In this document: positions 33,196-41,801 of the stretch, in pieces | Position numbering within the stretch: position 1 is the stretch's first letter | Layout of the letters: the number at the start of each line of letters is the position of its first letter | Assembly: GCA_037439465.1 (NCBI GenBank) | Contig: JBBIVX010000003.1 | Coordinates: 1-64,000, forward strand | DNA from: Parasulfuritortus sp037439465 | GTDB lineage: Bacteria > Pseudomonadota > Gammaproteobacteria > Burkholderiales > Thiobacillaceae | Direction of reading: 5' to 3' | Length of the DNA stretch: 64,000 bases | Position numbers and translations under genes: made by a program | The notes under the pieces: model-generated | Database searches by the model: none | Told to the model about the DNA's origin: nothing | What the model saw: the letters and a program-made list of their open reading frames with translations, nothing else

Positions 33196-35120
33196 TGCGC
33201 ACCTTCGTCCAGAACCTCAGGCGCTATTACAGTTTCTTCACCGGCGGTTTCGTGATGTTCGTGCTCACCCTGGCCGTGGCCGAATACATGGGCATGCCGG
33301 AGCAGTGGATAGGCTGGACCTTCATGGCCGCCACCGTGTTGCTGTACGCCAGCATCGGCACCCTGACCCGCACCGCCGACGTGGTCGAATACTACGTCGC
33401 CGGGCGCCGCGTGCCAGCCATCTACAACGGCATGGCCACCGGCGCCGACTGGATGAGCGCCGCCTCGTTCATCGGCATGGCCGGTACCCTGTATGCCAAA
33501 GGCTATGATGGGCTGGCCTTCGTCATGGGCTGGACCGGCGGTTATGTCCTGGTTGCCCTGCTGCTGGCACCTTATCTGCGCAAGTTCGGCGAGTTCACCA
33601 TTCCCGATTTCATGGGCGCCCGCTATGGCGGTCATGCTGCCCGCTCGCTGGCCGTGGTCGGCACCATACTGGCGTCCTTCACCTACGTCACGGCGCAGAT
33701 CTACGGCGTCGGCATCATCACCAGCCGCTTTCTCGACATCAATTTTGAGACCGGAGTCTTCGTCGGCCTGGGCGGCATCCTGGTGTGCTCGTTCCTGGGC
33801 GGGATGCGGGCGGTGACCTGGACCCAGGTGGCGCAATACATCATCCTCATCACGGCCTACCTGATCCCGGTCGTATTCATGTCCTACAAGGTCACCAATG
33901 TCCCGGTGCCGCAATTGGTTTATGGCTCGGTGCTGGAAAAGGTCACGCAAAGGGAGAACGAGATCATGGCCGATCCGGCCCAGGTCTCGGCGCGGACGGC
34001 CTATGGCCAGCGCGCGGCGGCCCTAGGAAAGGAAATCGACGGCCTGCAGCAACCCGGCAATGCGCTGCCGGCCGAACTGCGGCAGGCGCGCATCGCGCAG
34101 TTGAGCAAAGAACGGGAGAGCGCCGAGGCCAAGTCCCGGCCGTTGACCCACCACGCCGAGCCGTTCCCGGGCGACAGCGCGGCGGAGCGCGACGCCGCTC
34201 GGCTCAATTTCATCGCCCTGACCCTCTGCCTGATGGTCGGCACGGCGGCCCTGCCGCACGTCCTCATCCGCTACTACACCACGCCCAGCGTCAAGCAAGC
34301 GCGGGAATCGGTGTTCTGGTCGCTGCTGTTCATCTCGCTGCTCTATTTCACCGCGCCAGCCTACGCGGTGTTCGCCAAATACGAGATCTATACCAATCTC
34401 ATCGGCAGCAGCATAATCGAGTTGCCCAACTGGGTGCATTCGTGGGCCAAACTGGGCCTGGTCAAGGTGGAAGACATCAACCACGACGGCATTCTGCAAC
34501 TGGCCGAATTGACCCTCAGCCCGGACGTGATCGTGCTGGCCACGCCGGAGATCGCCGGCCTCCCCTATGTGGTCGCCGGACTGGTGGCCGCGGGCGGCCT
34601 GGCGGCGGCCCTGTCCACGGCCGATGGCTTGTTGCTGACCATCGCCAACGCCCTGTCGCACGACATCTACTACAAGATCATCAACCAGAATGCCTCCACC
34701 GCGCGCCGCCTGGCGGTCACCAAGGGGCTACTGTTGGCGGCGGCACTGATCGCCGCCTATGTCGCCTCGCTGAAACCCGATACCATCCTGTCCATGGTGG
34801 CCTGGGCCTTTTCCATCGCCGGGGCCTGTTTCTTTCCCGCCCTGGTGCTGGGCATCTTCTGGAAACGCGCGACCCAGGCCGGCGCTGTCGCCGGCATGAT
34901 CGTGGGCCTGGGTTTGACCCTGTATTACCTGATCGCGGTGAAATTCTTTGGCATGGAGCCGTGGTTTCATATCGCCGATGTCTCCGCCGGGATATTCGGC
35001 ATCCCGGCCGGCTTTCTGACCATCGTCCTGGTCAGCCTGCTCACTCCCGCCCCGGACCCCCAGACCCAGGCGCTGGTCGAGCACGTCCGCTACCCGCGCC
35101 TGAAAAACCCCGCCGTCTAG
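33195..35120 (+). CDS. sodium:solute symporter (VC_2705/ActP-like, copy 2) with long insert
   Basis: 641 residues, same family as the symporter at 30619, with NGMATGADWMSAASFIGMAG and FTIPDFMGARYGG conserved. It is 60 residues longer. The difference is mainly a hydrophilic, charged, helix-forming insert of about 85-90 residues (about 245-335) containing ELRQARIAQLSKERESAEAK, in a loop between membrane helices. A loop at about 420-440 has EDINHDGILQLAEL, again EF-hand-like. The substrate is unknown and may differ from copy 1. Confidence 0.87.
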   Translation: MRTFVQNLRRYYSFFTGGFVMFVLTLAVAEYMGMPEQWIGWTFMAATVLLYASIGTLTRTADVVEYYVAGRRVPAIYNGMATGADWMSAASFIGMAGTLYAKGYDGLAFVMGWTGGYVLVALLLAPYLRKFGEFTIPDFMGARYGGHAARSLAVVGTILASFTYVTAQIYGVGIITSRFLDINFETGVFVGLGGILVCSFLGGMRAVTWTQVAQYIILITAYLIPVVFMSYKVTNVPVPQLVYGSVLEKVTQRENEIMADPAQVSARTAYGQRAAALGKEIDGLQQPGNALPAELRQARIAQLSKERESAEAKSRPLTHHAEPFPGDSAAERDAARLNFIALTLCLMVGTAALPHVLIRYYTTPSVKQARESVFWSLLFISLLYFTAPAYAVFAKYEIYTNLIGSSIIELPNWVHSWAKLGLVKVEDINHDGILQLAELTLSPDVIVLATPEIAGLPYVVAGLVAAGGLAAALSTADGLLLTIANALSHDIYYKIINQNASTARRLAVTKGLLLAAALIAAYVASLKPDTILSMVAWAFSIAGACFFPALVLGIFWKRATQAGAVAGMIVGLGLTLYYLIAVKFFGMEPWFHIADVSAGIFGIPAGFLTIVLVSLLTPAPDPQTQALVEHVRYPRLKNPAV

Positions 35121-35217
35121 TAGACCGGGCTCCACCGCCTTACCGCGGCGCCACGCTCTGAGCCAGCAAGTCCGCCCCCTGCGGCAGACCTGTTTTTTTA
35201 CCGCCATCTCATCGAGA

Positions 35218-36435
35218 ATGGCCACCATGGACTCCAATATTTTCCTCCTGCAATTGATGCTCATGCTCGTGGCCGCACGCCTCCTTGCCGAGCTGGCCGC
35301 GCGCCTGAAGGCACCGGCAGTGATCGGCGAATTGCTGGCCGGAGTGCTGCTGGGACCGAGCCTGTTGGGCTGGTTGCAGCCGGACGCGACCCTGCGGCTG
35401 CTGGCGCAGATCGGCATCATCCTGCTGTTGTTTGAAGTCGGCCTGGAAACCGACATGCGCAGCCTGGCCCGCACCGGCGGGCGCTCCATGCTGGTGGCCG
35501 GCGCCGGCTTCATACTGCCGTTTCTGCTCGGCCATTTCGTCGCCAGCCAGTGGCTGGGCCTGTCGCAATTGCAGTCGCTGTTCGTGGGGGGGACGCTGAC
35601 CGCCACCAGCATCGGCATCACCGTGCGCGTGCTCGCCGATCTGAAACGCCAGGACAGCCGCGAGGGCCGCATCGTCCTGGGCGCCGCGGTGCTCGACGAC
35701 GTGCTCGGCGTGGTGCTGCTCGCCCTGCTCTATGAGTTTTCCGTGGGCGGCGGCGCCAGTCTCGCCAATGCCGGCAAGGTGCTGATATTCGTCGTGCTCT
35801 TTTTCATCCTCGCCACGCCGGCGGCAAAACTCATCTCCCGCCTCATCAAGCGTTACGATAGCGCCAGCGAGGTACCCGGCCTGCTGCCCACCGCCATGGT
35901 ATCCCTGGTCTTGTTCTTCGCCTGGCTGGCACATGCCGTCGGAGCGCCCGAGCTGCTTGGCGGCTTCGCCTCCGGCCTCGCCTTTTCACGGCGGTTTTCA
36001 CTCCCCCTGGGCATGGCGCTGCGTGCCGATCCTCTGTTCGCACAGCGGGTGGAGACGGAGATGAAGCCCATCGTCCACCTGTTCACGCCCATCTTCTTCG
36101 TCATGGTCGGGCTGTCGCTCAATCTGCGCGAAGTGGACTGGGGCTCGTCCCATGTCTGGCTGTTTTCGGGGGCGCTGTTGACGGTCGCGGTCCTGGGAAA
36201 GATGGCCGGCCCCATGCTGATCCGCGCTTCCTGGGCGGAGCGCTGGCTGATCGGCACCGCCATGGTGCCGCGCGGCGAGGTGGGGCTGATCTTCGCCGAA
36301 CTGGGACGTGTCGGCGGCATTTTCGACAATGAGATCTACGCTAGCATGGTGATCGTGATTGCCCTCACCACCCTGTTGCCACCCTTCGTGCTGAAATTCA
36401 TCTATCGCCGCCATGGAGCGACGTTGACGCCATGA
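35218..36435 (+). CDS. cation:proton antiporter, CPA2/Kef type
   Basis: 405 residues, about 12 helices. AAVLDDVLGV (around 156-165) supplies the DD-type ion-binding site; PAVIGELLAGVLLGPSLLGW and LLLFEVGLETD are N-terminal signatures of monovalent cation:proton antiporter-2. There is no C-terminal RCK/TrkA-N domain, so it is the short form, closer to NapA/MagA-like Na+/H+ antiporters than to full KefB/C. ATG 35227 (nine bases after a GAGA) is an alternative start. Next to two sodium-coupled symporters, sodium extrusion is a sensible guess. Confidence 0.85.
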   Translation: MATMDSNIFLLQLMLMLVAARLLAELAARLKAPAVIGELLAGVLLGPSLLGWLQPDATLRLLAQIGIILLLFEVGLETDMRSLARTGGRSMLVAGAGFILPFLLGHFVASQWLGLSQLQSLFVGGTLTATSIGITVRVLADLKRQDSREGRIVLGAAVLDDVLGVVLLALLYEFSVGGGASLANAGKVLIFVVLFFILATPAAKLISRLIKRYDSASEVPGLLPTAMVSLVLFFAWLAHAVGAPELLGGFASGLAFSRRFSLPLGMALRADPLFAQRVETEMKPIVHLFTPIFFVMVGLSLNLREVDWGSSHVWLFSGALLTVAVLGKMAGPMLIRASWAERWLIGTAMVPRGEVGLIFAELGRVGGIFDNEIYASMVIVIALTTLLPPFVLKFIYRRHGATLTP

Positions 36436-36503
36436 AAGGCCCGCTCTCCGGCTGGCACAGGCAAGACCAGGTCATCCCTTCACCCTGATACGCGCGCTTG
36501 CCC

Positions 36504-36803
36504 ATGCCCTGGGAAATCATCCTGCTTTCGGTCCTGCGGGTGGCGGTGGAGGTGGCCGGCTTCGCCCTCCTGGGTCAGGGTGCGCTGGCGCTGTTGGCGG
36601 GCAGGCATCGGCGCGACAACCATTTCTACAAGATACTTGAGACCGTCACCCGGCCGGCCATCCGGGCGGTGCGTTGCATGACACCGCGGGCCATCGCCGA
36701 TGCCCACCTCCCCGCCCTGACCTTTTTCCTGCTGTTCTGGCTGTGGATCGGCCTGGCGGCCGCCAGGCGCTACCTGTGCGCGCTGCAAGGGCTGGCCTGC
36801 TGA
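36504..36803 (+). CDS. small membrane protein of unknown function
   Basis: 99 residues. Hydrophobic helices at about 4-32 and 72-90 enclose a basic segment (GRHRRDNHFYKILETVTRPA and a following RAVRCMTPR), so both ends are in the membrane and the middle is probably cytoplasmic. ATG 36504 is used; a TTG two codons upstream is possible. It precedes hemE by 70 bases on the same strand. Confidence 0.6.
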   Translation: MPWEIILLSVLRVAVEVAGFALLGQGALALLAGRHRRDNHFYKILETVTRPAIRAVRCMTPRAIADAHLPALTFFLLFWLWIGLAAARRYLCALQGLAC

Positions 36804-36873
36804 TCGCCGGGGGCCGCCGGCACGGCCCGGCTCGGTTACAATCCGGCCCTCGCCTACTCTGGAAACCGATCTC

Positions 36874-37941
36874 ATGGCCAAACTGAAAAACGACACCTTC
36901 CTGCGCGCCCTGCTGCGCCAGCCGACCGACCACACGCCCATCTGGATCATGCGTCAGGCCGGTCGCTATTTGCCCGAGTATTGCGCCACCCGCGCCCGCG
37001 CAGGCAGCTTCCTGAACCTGTGCAAGTCGCCGGCGCTGGCCACCGAGGTCACCCTGCAACCGCTGTCCCGTTTCGGCTTCGACGCCGCCATCCTGTTCTC
37101 CGACATACTCACCGTGCCCGACGCGATGGGTCTGGGGCTGTATTTCGCCGAGGGCGAGGGGCCGAAGTTCGAACGGCCGCTGCGCGAGGAATGGGAGATT
37201 CGCGACCTGGCCGCGCCGGACCCGCACGACAAGCTGCGCTATGTGATCGACGCGGTCAGCGAGATACACCGCGCCCTGGATGGTTCGGTGCCGCTGATCG
37301 GCTTCTCCGGCAGCCCGTTCACCCTGGCCTGCTATATGGTCGAGGGCGAGGGCAGCGACACCTACGCCAAGGTGAAAAAGCTGATGTATGCCCGCCCGGA
37401 CTTGATGCACCACATACTGGAAGTCACCACCAAGGCGGTGATCGACTACCTCAACGCCCAGATCGAGGCCGGGGCGGAGTCGGTGATGGTTTATGACTCG
37501 TGGGGCGGCATGCTGACCCAGGCCGCCTATCTGGAGTTTTCCCTGCCCTACATGGCCCGCATCATGGCCGGCCTGAAGCGGGAAAACGCGGGCCGCATCG
37601 TGCCCAGCATCGTCTTTACCAAAGGCGGCGGCTTGTGGCTGGAACAGATCGCCCAGTGCGGCGCCGACTGCGTCGGCCTGGATTGGGCGATCGAGATCGG
37701 TGACGCACGCCGCCGGGTTGGCGACCGGGTGGCGTTGCAAGGCAACATGGACCCGAGCGTCCTGCTCACCACGCCCGAGGCGGTGGCCGCCGAGGCCAAG
37801 CGCATCCTGGCCAGCTACGGCCAAGGCAGCGGTCACATCTTCAATCTGGGCCATGGCGTCTCCCAATACACGCCGCCGGAAAACGTCGCTGCCCTGGTGG
37901 AAACCGTGAAGGCGGAAAGCCGGCGCTACCACGGCGCCTGA
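36874..37941 (+). CDS. hemE: uroporphyrinogen decarboxylase
   Basis: 355 residues, the usual length. HemE decarboxylates the four acetate side chains of uroporphyrinogen III to give coproporphyrinogen III in haem synthesis, in the cytoplasm. MRQAGRYLPEY (26-36) is the first signature and ILFSDILTVPDAMG carries the catalytic Asp. GFSGSPFTLACYMVEG and FNLGHGVSQYTPPEN near the end are family features. It lies 17 bases before the DUF192 gene and probably shares its transcript. Confidence 0.96.
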   Translation: MAKLKNDTFLRALLRQPTDHTPIWIMRQAGRYLPEYCATRARAGSFLNLCKSPALATEVTLQPLSRFGFDAAILFSDILTVPDAMGLGLYFAEGEGPKFERPLREEWEIRDLAAPDPHDKLRYVIDAVSEIHRALDGSVPLIGFSGSPFTLACYMVEGEGSDTYAKVKKLMYARPDLMHHILEVTTKAVIDYLNAQIEAGAESVMVYDSWGGMLTQAAYLEFSLPYMARIMAGLKRENAGRIVPSIVFTKGGGLWLEQIAQCGADCVGLDWAIEIGDARRRVGDRVALQGNMDPSVLLTTPEAVAAEAKRILASYGQGSGHIFNLGHGVSQYTPPENVAALVETVKAESRRYHGA

Positions 37942-37958
37942 CGGCCGGCCGCACGCCC

Positions 37959-38402
37959 ATGACGAAAAGCGGCGCGGCCGCGGCGCTCTTACTCGGGCTG
38001 GCGCCAGCCGGCGTCTGCCAGGCGCAAGCGCCCACCCTCGCCCTGAGCCTCGGCCCGCATCGCCTGCAAGCCGAAGTCGCCAGCACCCCGGCTGAGCTTA
38101 CCCGCGGGCTCATGCAGCGGCGCGCCCTGCCGGCGGATCGGGGCATGTTGTTCGTTTTCCCCCAGGCCAACCGCCAGTGCATGTGGATGAAGGACACCCT
38201 CATCCCGCTCTCGGTGGCCTTCCTCGACGAACAAGGCAGGATATTGAACATTACCGAAATGGCCCCGAGGAGCACGCAGACACATTGCTCCGCCGGAGCG
38301 GCCGGCTATGCCCTGGAAATGAATGCCGGCTGGTTCACAAAAAATGGCGGCCGCGCGGGGCAGAAAATTTCCGGCCTGGACAAAGCGCCCAGGCCGGAAT
38401 AA
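37959..38402 (+). CDS. exported DUF192 protein
   Basis: 147 residues. A signal peptide ends near GVCQAQA (about 23). The DUF192 domain has ELTRGLMQR, GMLFVFP, CMWMKDTLIPLSVAFLD and ALEMNAGWF. The family is secreted and its biochemical role is unclear. The 3' end of the gene is part of a long inverted repeat that appears to serve as the terminator of the convergent helicase gene, so its last residues (KISGLDKAPRPE) are constrained by that hairpin. Confidence 0.88.
   Translation: MTKSGAAAALLLGLAPAGVCQAQAPTLALSLGPHRLQAEVASTPAELTRGLMQRRALPADRGMLFVFPQANRQCMWMKDTLIPLSVAFLDEQGRILNITEMAPRSTQTHCSAGAAGYALEMNAGWFTKNGGRAGQKISGLDKAPRPE
38363..38399 (-). terminator. terminator of the DEAD-box helicase gene, inside the DUF192 3' end
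   Basis: An 11-bp perfect stem pairs 38369-38379 with 38389-38399 around a 9-base loop. On the minus strand it is followed by ATTTTC. It lies about 53 bases past the helicase stop (38452). On the plus strand there is no T-run, so it acts for the minus-strand gene, overlapping DUF192 codons antisense. Confidence 0.55.
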
Positions 38403-38451
38403 TGGGTGACACTCCGTACTGGCCGAGGTTTACCCGAGGCAGCCGATCCGC

Positions 38452-39822
38452 TTACCAGAAACGCTCGGCGCGTCGAGGTTTGTCGTTGGCTTGAGGCTCG
38501 TGGGCCGGGTGCAGACCGGCGGCCGCAGCCGGATGCGGTTTGTTGCCGCCGGCCTTGTAGCCGGGCTTGTCGGCCCACGGCTTGCCCCGGCTACCTTCCT
38601 TCCAGCCACCGGACCGCTTGCCCTTGTAGCCAGGCTTTTCGCCCCAGGACTTTCCGCCCTCAGGACGGGGGCGCGGCGGCCGGGCCGTCGGCTCCAGGCC
38701 GGGCAGCGTGGTGACGGCGATGGGTTGGCCGGTGTAGCGCTCGATGGTGCGTACCAGATGGCGCTCGCGCTGCCCCGCCAGGGTCACGGCCACGCCGCTG
38801 CGTCCGGCCCGGCCGGTGCGGCCGATGCGGTGGACGTAGTCCTCGGCCTGACGCGGCAGATCGAAGTTGATGACGTGGCTGATGCCGGCTACGTCGATAC
38901 CGCGTGCCGCCACGTCGGTGGCCACCAAAAACTGCGTGCGCCCATCGCGCAGACGCTGCAGGGTGCGGTTGCGTTTGTGCTGAGGCATGTCGCCGTGCAG
39001 AGCCTCGGCCAGGAAACCGCGTTCACGCAGCGCCTCCGACAGTTGTTCCGCCCCCACCTTGGTGGCGGTGAACACCAGCGCCTGTTGCAGGCTGGCGTCG
39101 CGCACCAGGGCGTCGAGCAGCCGCATACGGTGGCCGGGATCGTCGAAGTAATGCAGGCGTTGTTCGATCTGGGGCTGCTCGCTCTGCTCGGCGATGACCT
39201 CGATGCGTTGCGCCTCGTGGGTGAGTTCACGTGCCAGTTTGCCGACCACGCCGTCCAGGGTGGCGGAAAACAGCAGGGTCTGGCGGCCCGCCGGGGTGCG
39301 GGCGACGATGGTCTTGATGTCGTCGATGAAGCCCATGTCGAGCATACGGTCGGCCTCGTCCAGCACCAGCACTTGCAAGCGCGCGAAGTCGATCTTGCCG
39401 CGTTGCATATGGTCCATCAGGCGACCGGGGGTGGCCACCACGACATCAAGCGGTTGCGACAGTTGTTTGAGCTGCGGACCATAGGGGGCGCCGCCGACCA
39501 GGCTGGCGGTGCGCAACTTGCGCAATTCGCCGCCGTAAGTGCGGGCGGCCTTTTCCACCTGCAGGGCCAACTCACGCGTCGGCGTGAGCACCAGTACACG
39601 GGGGCCACTGCCCTTCACGGCCGACGGCTCGGCCAGACGGCACAGGCTGGGCAGCATGAAGGCGGCGGTCTTGCCGGAACCGGTCTGGGCGGAGACCAAC
39701 AGGTCGGCGCCAGTGAGTGCGGCCGGCACGGCGCGGGCCTGGACCGGGGTCGGCTCGGTATAGCCAGCGGCGACTACGGCCTTGAGCACGAAGGGGTGGA
39801 GACCAAGGTCGGAAAAATTCAT
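38452..39822 (-). CDS. rhlE: DEAD-box RNA helicase (RhlE-like)
   Basis: 456 residues. MNFSDLGLHPFVLKAV starts the Q-motif region. SAQTGSGKTAAF (about 43-54), PTRELALQV, VLDEADRMLDMGF (DEAD at about 153-156), LLFSATLD and the C-terminal RecA motifs YVHRIGRTGRAG are present. The tail from about 375 is Lys/Arg/Gly-rich, for RNA binding. The start ATG 39822 has AAGGA about seven bases upstream; longer readings lack one. RhlE-type helicases act in ribosome assembly and RNA decay, often with cold-induced expression. The leader before the gene is long. Confidence 0.9.
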   Translation of the reverse strand: MNFSDLGLHPFVLKAVVAAGYTEPTPVQARAVPAALTGADLLVSAQTGSGKTAAFMLPSLCRLAEPSAVKGSGPRVLVLTPTRELALQVEKAARTYGGELRKLRTASLVGGAPYGPQLKQLSQPLDVVVATPGRLMDHMQRGKIDFARLQVLVLDEADRMLDMGFIDDIKTIVARTPAGRQTLLFSATLDGVVGKLARELTHEAQRIEVIAEQSEQPQIEQRLHYFDDPGHRMRLLDALVRDASLQQALVFTATKVGAEQLSEALRERGFLAEALHGDMPQHKRNRTLQRLRDGRTQFLVATDVAARGIDVAGISHVINFDLPRQAEDYVHRIGRTGRAGRSGVAVTLAGQRERHLVRTIERYTGQPIAVTTLPGLEPTARPPRPRPEGGKSWGEKPGYKGKRSGGWKEGSRGKPWADKPGYKAGGNKPHPAAAAGLHPAHEPQANDKPRRAERFW

Positions 39823-40155
39823 TTGTGTTTCCTTTTCCAATAGCACAGCGCCCACCCGGACGATGGGCAATAAAGCCGGCAAACCGGGGGATACCGGTGG
39901 CGGCGGCGTAACATCGGCGCCAACCGAAAGTCACGCGGCCAAAGAAAGAAAAGGCGACGCAGGGGGTTGGGGCAGATGGGGCTGCGAAGACAGCAGTCCC
40001 TGAGGGAAGCAAAAAGCTGTACTGCACAACGAGGCGGCGATGATACCCAGGTCGGCCGGGTAAAGCGAGGAAAATTTCAGCGTTTGCCAATACGACTACG
40101 ATGTCCCAGCCCAGCCGCGGCGTGCCCCGCCCCCGGCGGGCCGGGGCATGTTGCC
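39823..40155. other. 333-base gene-free region between RhlE-like helicase and ahcY
   Basis: No supported gene on either strand. The ahcY end of it has a G/C-rich inverted sequence (TGCCCCG at 40133-40139 with CGGGGCA at 40143-40149 in part), a weak terminator for ahcY without a T-run. The remainder would be promoter plus a long 5' leader for the helicase gene; a pyrimidine-rich tract on the minus strand (39935-39955) is the only distinctive sequence. I see no known riboswitch in it. Confidence 0.4.
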
Positions 40156-41553
40156 TCAGTAGCGGTAAAGATCCGCCTTGTACGGCCCGTTCACTGGCAC
40201 ACCGATGTAGGCGGCCTGCTCGGGGGTCAGCTCGGTCAGGTGGGCGCCGATCTTCTTCAGGTGCAGGCGGGCCACCTTCTCGTCCAGGTGCTTGGGCAGC
40301 ACGTAGACCTTTTTCTCATACTTCGCCGCGTGGTTGAACAGCTCGATCTGGGCCAGGGTCTGGTTGGTGAACGAGTTGGACATCACGAAGCTGGGGTGGC
40401 CGGTGGCGCAGCCCAGGTTCACGAGGCGACCCTCGGCCAGCAGGATGATCCGCTTGCCGTCGGGGAAGATGACATGGTCGACCTGGGGCTTGATGTTCTC
40501 CCACTGGTACTGGCGCAGGCTGGCGACGTCGATCTCGCTGTCGAAGTGGCCGATGTTGCAGACGATGGCCTGGTCCTTCATGGCGGCCATGTGGTGGTGG
40601 GTAATCACGTTCACGTTACCCGTGGCGGTGACGAAGATGTCGCCCAGGGCGGCGGCCTCGTCCATGGTCACCACGCGGTGGCCTTCCATGGCGGCCTGGA
40701 GGGCGCAGATGGGGTCGATCTCGGTCACCCAGACGGTGGCGCCGAGGCCCTTGAAGGCCTGGGCGCAGCCCTTGCCGACATCGCCATAGCCCAGCACCAC
40801 GCCGATCTTGCCGGCCACCATGACGTCGGTGGCGCGCTTGATGCCGTCCATCAGCGACTCGCGGCAGCCGTACAGGTTGTCGAACTTGGACTTGGTCACC
40901 GAGTCGTTGACGTTGATCGCCGGGAACGCCAGTCGGCCTTCCTCGGCCATCTGATAGAGGCGGTGCACGCCGGTGGTGGTCTCCTCGGTGACGCCCTTGA
41001 TGTGGACGATGCGCCTCGAATACCAGGCGGGGTCGGTGTTCAGGTGACGGCCAATGGCCGCGAACAGGCAGCGCTCTTCGTCGTTGCTGGGCTTGCCGAT
41101 GACGGCGCGGTCCTGCTCGGCCTTGACGCCCAGGTGCAGGAGCAGGGTTGCGTCGCCGCCGTCGTCCAGGACCATGTTGGCCGGCTCGTTGGGCCAGTCG
41201 AGGATCCTGTGGGTGTAGTCCCAGTATTCGTCGAGCGACTCGCCCTTGTAGGCGTAGACCGGCACGCCGTCGGCGGCGATGGCGGCGGCGGCGTGGTCCT
41301 GGGTCGAATAGATGTTGCACGAGGCCCAGCGCACCTCCGCGCCGAGGGCGGTCAGGGTCTCGATCAGCACCGCGGTCTGGATGGTCATGTGCAGCGAACC
41401 GGCGATGCGCGCGCCCTTGAGCGGTTGCGCCGCCCGGTATTCTTCACGGATAGCCATCAGGCCCGGCATCTCCGTCTCGGCGATGCGGATCTCCTTGCGG
41501 CCCCAATCGGCCAAGGCCATGTCGGCCACTTTGTAATCGGTGAATTCAGCCAC
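40156..41553 (-). CDS. ahcY: S-adenosylhomocysteinase
   Basis: 465 residues. AhcY hydrolyses S-adenosylhomocysteine, the product of SAM-dependent methylation, to adenosine and homocysteine. GSLHMTIQTAVLIETL, NVNDSVTKSKFDN, the NAD-binding GYGDVGKG (about 254-261) and C-terminal FTNQTLAQIELF and YKADLYRY are diagnostic. The length matches the proteobacterial type with the 40-residue insertion. GTG 41553 has GAAGGGG about seven bases upstream; ATG 41706 would extend into the riboswitch and is rejected. Its leader contains an SAH riboswitch. Confidence 0.96.
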   Translation of the reverse strand: MAEFTDYKVADMALADWGRKEIRIAETEMPGLMAIREEYRAAQPLKGARIAGSLHMTIQTAVLIETLTALGAEVRWASCNIYSTQDHAAAAIAADGVPVYAYKGESLDEYWDYTHRILDWPNEPANMVLDDGGDATLLLHLGVKAEQDRAVIGKPSNDEERCLFAAIGRHLNTDPAWYSRRIVHIKGVTEETTTGVHRLYQMAEEGRLAFPAINVNDSVTKSKFDNLYGCRESLMDGIKRATDVMVAGKIGVVLGYGDVGKGCAQAFKGLGATVWVTEIDPICALQAAMEGHRVVTMDEAAALGDIFVTATGNVNVITHHHMAAMKDQAIVCNIGHFDSEIDVASLRQYQWENIKPQVDHVIFPDGKRIILLAEGRLVNLGCATGHPSFVMSNSFTNQTLAQIELFNHAAKYEKKVYVLPKHLDEKVARLHLKKIGAHLTELTPEQAAYIGVPVNGPYKADLYRY

Positions 41554-41589
41554 GGTAAACCCCTTCAAATACCATGGCCGGGGAGGGAG

Positions 41590-41632
41590 GCTCACTTGCC
41601 TGCCCCGCGCCCGGCGGGTTGGACAGGTGAGC
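41590..41632 (-). promoter_or_regulatory. possible expression-platform hairpin of the SAH riboswitch
   Basis: On the transcript GCUCAC (41632-41627), part of the riboswitch pseudoknot, can also pair with GUGAGC (41595-41590). Between them CUGUCC can pair with GGGCAG. The long hairpin would compete with the aptamer, so it is a candidate switching element. A C-rich run just after it could pair with the GAAGGGG ribosome site. This is a by-eye folding. Confidence 0.4.
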
Positions 41633-41681
41633 GCGGTTTGAAACCGAGCCTGGGGAACAACCCTCGCAGCGCTCCTCGGTG
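41624..41681 (-). promoter_or_regulatory. SAH riboswitch upstream of ahcY
   Basis: The minus strand reads ACCGAGGAGCGCTGC, then a small GGG-TTGTT-CCC hairpin, CAGGCTCGGT, and AACCGCGCTCACC. Helix P1 is ACCGAG/CTCGGT, the pseudoknot is GAGCGC/GCGCTC, and the conserved GAGCGCUGC and GGCUCGG blocks match the known SAH riboswitch class found before ahcY in beta- and gammaproteobacteria. It starts at the predicted transcription start. High SAH should raise ahcY expression. Confidence 0.9.
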
Positions 41682-41688
41682 GGGCGGG

Positions 41689-41694
41689 ATTATA
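41689..41694 (-). promoter_or_regulatory. -10 element of the ahcY promoter
   Basis: A perfect TATAAT on the minus strand, about seven bases before the riboswitch 5' end. The -35 region, 17 bases upstream, is not recognisable. It implies that ahcY has its own promoter separate from metK. Confidence 0.6.
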
Positions 41695-41801
41695 AACCCA
41701 GATCATTCATTAAGAGACGCGCGGCTGGCGAGACGGCTGGCGAGCGGATCGGCGCGCGGTTAGCCTGCGCCGAAACATTGACAAGCGCCGGCGGCGCGGC
41801 T

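Noticed and set aside
41554..41706. AhcY with a 51-residue extension
   Set aside because: The extension would translate the riboswitch and promoter; the GTG at 41553 has a good ribosome site and the usual MAEFTDYKV start.
39967..41763. Plus-strand open frame of 598 codons opposite ahcY
   Set aside because: ahcY is unambiguous on the other strand; the frame also runs through the SAH riboswitch and has Val/His-rich shadow composition.
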